Below, in pieces: positions 58,167-64,000 of a stretch of 64,000 nucleotides of DNA. The stretch is from NCBI RefSeq assembly GCF_003286085.1, contig NW_020825381.1:82014-146013 (forward strand), read 5' to 3'. The position numbers and the translations under genes were made by a program. Position 1 is the first letter of the stretch. Each line of letters opens with the position of its first letter. The notes below the pieces were generated by a model, which was not told the DNA's origin, ran no database searches, and saw nothing but the letters and a program-made list of their open reading frames with translations. Source of the stretch: Drosophila persimilis. Its lineage: Eukaryota; Arthropoda; Insecta; Diptera; Drosophilidae.

Positions 58167-58244
58167 TTCAAATTGCGTGTATAGGAAGATAGCAGAGACA
58201 TGATCATTTTGGGTCGAATTAGAAAGGCAGGGTAGTTGACTCTT

Positions 58245-58648
58245 CAAAGTTCCAGTAAACACTAATGCTAGAATTCAATGTAGTAACTCAAATCAAGAAC
58301 TAATTGATCTTCCGCATGATAAAATACTAGTACCTCATCACAGTATTCAAACAGAAAGCTACGAGCCAATTTCATCCTTTTATATAAGTAATATAAGCAA
58401 AATACCAAAAATTGTTTGGAATCCATTAACAGTACCATTAATTAACCATACAGAAGAAATGGATAAGTTAAGAAACGAAATAAAATTGTTAAAAGAAGGT
58501 CATCTAACTTAAAAGGACTTAAGTTCCATCATGTATCTGGACATGCGGCCTTAATTATCGGAATCATAATAATGATAATAATCTATGCCGTAAGAAGAAT
58601 TAAAGTAGCACGAAGACTGCAAACGATAGCACTTCCCTACCCACTGTA
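58245..58648 (+). pseudogene. Env-like C-terminal remnant
   Basis: A reading from about 58252 shows LIDLPHDKILVPHHSI, a stretch ending KIVWNPLTVPLINHTEEM, and a Lys-rich end. After a frameshift near 58510 comes HHVSGHAALIIGIIIMIII and a basic tail (AVRRIKVARRL), ending with a stop at 58646-58648. The structure is ectodomain end, single membrane span, short cytosolic tail. No N-terminal part or cleavage site is present. It occurs twice in the window in the same position relative to pol and LTR, so it belongs to the element. Confidence 0.5.
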
Positions 58649-59437
58649 ATTGACTGTAAATGATTATCTGTACTTGTAATTATAGCTATAAAGAAAATGT
58701 ACACAAAAAGGTTCACAAGAATCAAAATACAAAACAATGCCACTTTCGGCCCTTTGCAGAATGTTCAAACATGAACATATTATCGTCAATACAATGCCAC
58801 TTTCGGCCCCTTGCAGAATGTTTAAACATAAATAGATTATTGTACCCATTCACTCATGTAACAACACCGATCTCTAAAAAAATTACATAAAGTAGACAAG
58901 TTATGACAGCACTGGTGTAAACAGAGATCTGTAACCCATTAATACGACAACAAAACACAAGTGGAGAAAACACTTAACAAATGCGGTCCTAAAATAAAAC
59001 TAATGTAAGCATGTACTCAAATAGACACCCTCAGTAAAGTGAATCCTCTGCGTAGGTCTAACGATAATTATAGACTACCAAATTGTACCTCCTACCTCAT
59101 TGTCAAATCACATATAAGGCTCTGATTTTAAGAATAAAATTTAGTTTGAATTTACAACTCAACTCGCAAATGTCTAGACTTTTCTTTTAAGGTCTTAACA
59201 ATAGTATTTCCTGTTCGGAATTTGTATCCGTATCGGCAGCCACACTAGATTAGTGTCAGGGGAACCATTCGATTTGGATGTCGTTTTGTTTTAAGGAGGA
59301 GGTTACCAGATCACCGAACAACAAACAAAGCAGAAGCAAAGACACGCACAAAACTGTCAAATAATTATGATTTTACAAACGGTTCAAAGTGTCGAGTGAG
59401 CTCTATAAAACAGCTCTGAAATTTTAATCTTTACACG
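58649..59437 (+). repeat. 3' LTR of the BEL/Pao element (borders approximate)
   Basis: Follows the env-like stop and extends to about TTTACA (59437). It contains the 57-bp tandem duplication (about 58740-58845), AATAAA near 59133 and a short inverted repeat GAGCT...AGCTC around 59398-59418. The match to 5830-6660 ends at about 59433. Confidence 0.6.
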
Positions 59438-60403
59438 TAGATTACCAAATATATACCCATAGATTTGCTCCGAGTTTCTTTTGTATGAATAATTTACACA
59501 AAATATCGCATACAAAATTTATACATTATCAAGTATGCTTTAAACTATTTTAAAAATCTATTGGGACTCGCAGATAAAGTGACAGACGATGCCAAAAAGT
59601 ACTACTACTAGGTTTCACCCCAGCCCACCATACAATTTTATTTTTTATTTTATTCAATAAGGCTATTTTAGGTCACTCATTCATAGACAGTCGTTGCAGT
59701 GATTATCCAACTATTTGATCCCGTCCGAAAAATAATTTCCGAAAGGTCTCCCCCGCGCCGTCGATGATCTCCTCACGCGGGCTGATTTTTGTTTTGATGA
59801 GTCGGTGTGTATCGAAGGAGCATTAGCCCCATTCTTTTCATCCAACTTTTCGTCAATTTCCTTCCTGTTTTGCCACTCAAAAAAAATTCCATTCAGCAGC
59901 AATCAAATACCAAAACAAAAAAAAAAAATAAATAAAAAAAAAACATGTCAGCAACATATGTATCTAATTTGACATGTTCTACATGAAACATGGACTAATA
60001 GGCACCGTAATCTTGTTTGCGATAGCAGAGCACTTTGGCGGTCAAAGAGGTTACTTTTCACCCCACCAGTCCACCGAGACACCACCCCACCAGACCCATT
60101 GAACGCCTTGGGCCGCATTACAAATATTTTTGAGTACATTTATGTGTAGATCAAAGTGCATTCTATTAAATTAAACTATTCATGGGTGCCTACTATGCCG
60201 TTTTTCTCTGTGTGTATCCTCTGTTTTTAAATTTGTAATTTTCAGGGAACCAGCTTGGCCTTGGAAAACTCGTAACCTTGTGCTCGTACTTTACACCAGA
60301 CTATCAGTTTACTCTGCAACAACAGGCAATCAGAATTGTTGAATAAAGCACGCACACATACTGTAAAGCCAGGCCGCGGCTGCTGGCCGACATACCCTTC
60401 AGA
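59438..60403. other. Unassigned sequence upstream of the CYHR1-like gene
   Basis: AT-rich, with an A-rich tract at 59918-59942. A minus ORF at 59711-59902 (63 codons, basic Ser/Arg-rich end) has no recognised family; it could be a host exon remnant. 60240-60403 is probably the decayed promoter and 5' UTR of the gene that starts at 60404. No transposon end was seen. Confidence 0.4.
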
Positions 60404-61558
60404 ATGTCGAAGGCCAACCCCAATGACAACAACAACGAGCAGCCCCCAGCCGCCAAGAGGCAGCGATTGTCAGATGTTGCAAGTAAAGATGAAAGTACTT
60501 TCGAATGAGATTTCGACTACTATGGACAGCAGTGAGGGTGAGGTCGGCGGGTCCTCGGGTGGTGGCGTCTCCGATCTTTGTGAGCTACTGCATAACATAC
60601 TGGTGTGCGTTGTTTGCCGCGAGGTTCCACAACCACACGACTTCTTTCAGTGCAGCCATGGGCATATCATGTGTGAGGACTGCAAGACCGCCGTTCTGGC
60701 TTTTGCCATCTTCAATAAAACGAGTGCCTGCTGCCCCAGTTGTCGATCGCTCATTAGAAACTACGATCAGGAGCAGAATCTAGTGGTGCGCCAGACCCTC
60801 TGGGAGCTACCCATCAGCTGCCCCAGCTGCAATGACCAGTTCTCAGACAGGAAAGATCTCTCCAGACACTTGGAGTTCGTTTGTGAGGGGCGTGTGGTTT
60901 GCTGCAAGTACCACTGCCTGGGCTGTTCTTGGAAGGGCCCCTACAAGGACAGCGTCTCACATGATTCCGACTGTGGGTTTCCCCAGAAGCAGGGAAAGGA
61001 GATCCTAGATATTCTGCTGCATGTCGAGGACAGGGAGCTTGAGGCCCAAAAGCCCGTGTTGCAGCTCCATCGGGTGCTGAGTGCTAGCCGGGTGGAATTT
61101 TTCACCTTGAGAATGAAGTGGATACACCGCTCAGAGGGTTTACACCCACGGACCCTCGAGTCTGAGGTAAGGTTTTGGAGAACCAGAACTCGTCTGCAGC
61201 ATACCTCTGATGATCTCTTATCCCGATCCCCACAGACGATTCGTGCCTTTGAGGAGGATTGGGTGCTGCGTCTACGTCTGAAAAGAGCTGGGGAAAAATC
61301 ACCGTCAGCGGCCAGCTATTGCTTTCGACTACCCCACGAGTGTCCCTTATGGTCGACCATTTGATCCAGATGCCGCAGAGTGTCTGCAGCGCCAAGCAGC
61401 TGCACGACATACGCCCGCGTATCTACCGCCATATTTTCGATTCAACCGGCAAGTGCGCAAACCGCCAGGAGCTTCCCTTGGCGGGACCTCAGGCCCTGTA
61501 CCGGCTATTTGCCATGACCCGGATCCAGCTCCGTTTGTGGATGTTTTTGCATTATTGA
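60404..61558 (+). pseudogene. CYHR1-like: CYHR1/ZTRAF1-type RING and TRAF zinc-finger gene, decayed copy
   Basis: The family (cysteine/histidine-rich protein 1; I believe CG32486 in D. melanogaster) has a RING-like finger, a TRAF-type finger and a C-terminal domain. Seen: start ATG 60404 (MSKANPNDNNN), TGA at 60506-60508; in another frame the RING-like finger CVVCREVPQPHDFFQCSHGH...CPSC (about 60610-60740), then the TRAF-type finger CPSCNDQF...CEGRVVCCKYHCLGC (about 60820-60930). A 69-bp intron (61167-61235; GTAAGG...CACAG) remains, so this is not a retrocopy. It is in frame without stops. A one-base loss near 61290 shifts the end, which finishes in frame 2 (RLWMFLHY) at 61558. Length and end match the family. 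Confidence 0.8.
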
Positions 61559-61641
61559 GCTGACGCTAAAAACCTTTAAATTGTAGTTTAAACCTTTTGA
61601 TTTGATTTGATTTTTAAATTCGTTGCTTTAGAGCTGCATTT

Positions 61642-62025
61642 TTAGGGTTTGGGCGCCTTTTGGATCTGCTCGTTCACAGCAAGACCTTCTTCAGCAGCAG
61701 CCTTGGCCTAATCATGGAAGTCGTGCAGAAGCAATCGAGTAAATTAGGCATACGTTTTTGTCTGGTCTGTTAAGGTCGGCTAGTGTCGGCTAGACTTACC
61801 TTAACGCTATCCTCGTTGAAAAAGTCCTTGACCTTTGCCAGCAGGTCGTTGAGCTAAGCCTCAACTGGCTTGGTGGGCTCCTCACGAGGCACGCGAGCAC
61901 ACATGCACACCTGAAATCAGACTTACAGTAAAACCACAATCAGTCACTGTTCCTTTTCGACCACTTCTATCTCCACTTACGGCGAACAGGGCGAACAGGA
62001 AGAAGATCAAAGCAATCTTGGCTAT
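61642..62025 (-). pseudogene. Small secreted-peptide gene, three exons, start codon lost
   Basis: Minus-strand exons: 62025-61981, 61910-61800 and 61707-61642, separated by introns of 70 bp (61980-61911, GTAAGT-type donor) and 92 bp (61799-61708), all phase 0. Exon 1 is a signal peptide core (AKIALIFFLFALFA) but its first codon is ATA, not ATG. Exon 2 has an in-frame TAG after PTKPVEA. Exon 3 ends NEQIQKAPKP, then TAA. The product would have been about 73 residues with a short amphipathic, charged mature part. I do not recognise the family. A DINE lies 10 bp upstream of the former start and has replaced the promoter. Confidence 0.7.
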
Positions 62026-62035
62026 TTTTGGTTTT

Positions 62036-62890
62036 TATTATACCCGATACTCAAAATAAGTATTGGGGTATATTAGATTTGTGGTAAAAGTGGATGTGTG
62101 TAACTTCCAGAAGGAATCGTTTCCGACCCCATAAAGTATATATATTCTTGATCAGCATCAATAGCCGAGTCGATTGAGCCCTGTCTGTCTGTCCGTCCGT
62201 CCGTCCGTCCCCTTCAGCGCCTAGTGCTCAAAGACTATAAGAGCTAGAGCAACGATGCTTTGGATCCAGACTTCTGTGATATGTCCCTGCTACAAAAATA
62301 GTTCAGAACTTCGCCCCGCCCACTTCCGCCCCCACAAAGGACGAAAATCTGTGGCACCCACATTTTTATTAAAGATACGATAGAGCCAAAAACTCAGAAT
62401 CGTAGAGGATGTTTATATGTTCTAGAATGTAAAATCTCAACCAGATCGTATAATTATTATAGCCAGAATCAAGAAAACAATTTCATTCTTTCGTTCTCTG
62501 TCTCTCTCTAACACACAGGTTTCATGGGCGGTTTTGCCAATTGCAAAATTGAGTTCAAGGATCTCAGAACCTATAAGAGCCAGAGTAACCAAATTTGGTA
62601 TCCACACTCCTGTAATATCGGACCTTGACCGTTTAGTGTCCAAATTTCGCCACACCACCTTCCACCACCGCAAGTGACGAAAATCTGGCATCGGGCATCC
62701 ACAAATCTCAGAGATCAGATCATTTTTATAGCCAAAGGGAACAAATCAATTTGCACTGGCTACGCAGCGCCCGACGTCACGCTCAGACTGATTTTCTGTC
62801 TCTCTCGCACGCACTCTTTGTCGTGTCGTTTAATATAATATAACTGTAGAGTTGCGGTGTCCGCAGCAACTCACAACGTTCCCCCTCGTT
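62036..62890 (+). mobile_element. DINE element with internal deletion
   Basis: 5' end TATACCCGATACTCAAAATAAG at 62039, microsatellite at 62183-62211, two of the three internal modules, then a deletion (CTCAGAGATCAGATCATT, about 62710) and the 3' end with hairpin GAGTTGCGGTGTCCGCAGCAACTC cut as AACTGTAGAGTTGCGG (62843) and ACGTTCCCCCTCG (62876-62888). The AGTATCGGGTATA element before the hairpin is missing. Confidence 0.88.
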
Positions 62891-64000
62891 GGTTTTTAGT
62901 TTGTTTTACTGGTGCTGCTCTTTACTGAAGAACGTTGACTTGAGTACTCATAGCGACAGCTCGTTTTGCGTCGCAGCCGAGATGAAACCGAGAGCCGGGC
63001 TCATCACCAGCGCCACTATCAAGGTCAAGTGCTTAGAAGCGTACGTCCCGGTCCGCTCAGATAAGAGAGTGGAGTGAAGTAGAGTTCTCAAAGTAGAGTT
63101 ATAGACTATGTAGTATACTATGTGGACATGGAGGACATTTTACTACCCATTTAGAGCTCTGGCAAATGGTCGAGATAAGAATTTATATAAAAAAAATCGC
63201 GTACGAGTATGGAAAGGATACTAGGAAACGGGATACAGGGGGTCAAAGGGACAGATCAGCACGGATACGTAAACGAAGAAGATCACCGGTCAGATCTTTG
63301 TCGGCTGCGGTATCGCTCATTGGCGAGAACGCCCACCCTACCATGATCCTTCAGGGCCACCTATTAACAGTCAGGATCCCTTCAAATAAGCCTGCTATTC
63401 GATATTGTCGTACATTTATAGGGTATTACTATACAGCATATACTGGGGAAGGAATATCATAAGGCCGAGGTAGGGTATAATGATCTTAAATCTATAAAAC
63501 TGATTAGTAGTAGGTATATATAAATGCATGTATAAAACCGTGATCATGGTTGAAGACCAACGAATAGTTACCGCACATTCATTCTTTTCAGATGGGGGTT
63601 AAACCGGTGGTACGGGCACGTGGCCAATAGAGGTGTTCGGGAATAACCAATCCGTAACTTCTAGACCAGCGTTGTAATACGTAGATACTAGTGGTGCTAA
63701 TCCTACGCGGAAAGAACAGAAATTTTTCAACGGGTCTCTGTAGCTGGGTGGATTACCTCAACAGAATTACACCATTGATCGAAAAATTTTACTGAACTGT
63801 GGGCGTTCGTTTTCCAAATGGTCGTACGGCTGCCCCAGTATTGACGATATATAACTGGCGCGTCCACTCAAATTAAATCATCACTTTGAGCCGCACTTGG
63901 CACTTGCACTAGGCTTTGACTTTGGCTTGACCTTGGTTTAGAGACCTGGGTCAGCTCTACAAGACTTTTTTTTCCACGGCCGGTCACTCTGACGGTCACG
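62891..64000. other. Unassigned sequence to the window end
   Basis: Mixed-composition DNA with short ORFs only (62889-63077 and 63166-63462, plus), without motifs I can name. The Arg-rich reading near 63230-63300 might be decayed coding DNA. No repeat of the window's families was seen here. Confidence 0.4.

Larger units (their letters stand above)
52841..59437 (+). mobile_element. BEL/Pao element (pol, env-like remnant, 3' LTR) cut by a solo LTR and a DINE
   Basis: Plus-strand order: zinc motif, protease, RT, RNase H, [solo LTR 55274-55644], integrase, [DINE 56703-57821], integrase tail, env-like end, LTR. The 5' LTR and most of gag are missing. Removing the two insertions restores a continuous pol reading with four or five point lesions. 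The last 1.56 kb are nearly identical to 7389-5830, the same family. AT-rich codon use sets it apart from the GC-rich Osvaldo-like element. Confidence 0.85.

Noticed and set aside
59948..60139. Minus ORF of 63 codons with several Cys
   Set aside because: No motif spacing of a known Cys-rich peptide and no signal peptide.
62889..63462. Plus ORFs near the right end as host genes
   Set aside because: Short, no domain, no splice context and no conserved neighbour; left as unassigned.
1..64000. tRNA or rRNA genes
   Set aside because: No cloverleaf with A and B boxes and no rRNA-like stretch was seen; only tRNA-complementary primer sites.

Overview
The window is heterochromatin-like DNA of a fly. 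The repeats and gene families point to Drosophila, probably the obscura group. About nine tenths is transposable-element sequence, most of it nested and broken. I found no intact host gene. The evidence is many INE-1/DINE-1-type Helitron-derived elements with (GTCY)n microsatellites, several BEL/Pao retrotransposons including a roo-like one with an env gene, an Osvaldo-like Ty3/gypsy element with a lysine-tRNA primer site, and two decayed host genes with short fly-type introns. Family names come from reading translated motifs; no database search was possible.

Layout. Bases 1-5829 are the 5' part of an Osvaldo-like element on the minus strand (LTR, primer site, gag, protease, RT, RNase H, part of integrase). 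A BEL/Pao 3' end (5830-7389, minus) separates it from a second, plus-strand, truncated copy of the same family (7390-10375). A roo-like 3' half with integrase and envelope follows (10376-13345). A third BEL/Pao element that has lost its reverse transcriptase core (13974 to about 18340) sits between two oppositely oriented DINE elements.

Bases 20420-51770 form one large composite array. Its unit of about 3.3 kb consists of a non-LTR retrotransposon (LINE) fragment, a block of degenerate 60-bp repeats, a DINE end, a gypsy gag 3' end and a full DINE that splits the LINE. Six units lie in the same direction (U1-U6). U5 is interrupted by a complete BEL/Pao insertion (34372-46458; two 308-bp LTRs, 5-bp target duplication GATTG). 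Inside the leader of that BEL element sits an inverted piece of the array, so 41579-45370 and about 47990-51770 form a nearly perfect inverted repeat with 3.8-kb arms. Array variants split into two sub-lineages: U1-U4, and U5/U6 with the inverted piece.

The array ends in a 17.6/297-like gypsy element (gag, leader, primer site and LTR, minus, to about 52590). A further BEL/Pao element (52841-59437, plus) follows; it is cut by a solo LTR with target duplication GCATA and by a DINE, and ends in an env-like remnant. The last 4.6 kb hold two broken host genes: a CYHR1/ZTRAF1-type RING/TRAF zinc-finger gene (60404-61558, plus) and a small secreted-peptide gene (61642-62025, minus) that has lost its start codon and abuts a DINE. 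Two adjacent dead host genes in TE-packed DNA suggest a degenerating, low-recombination chromosome region (pericentromere or Y/neo-Y). That last step is inference.
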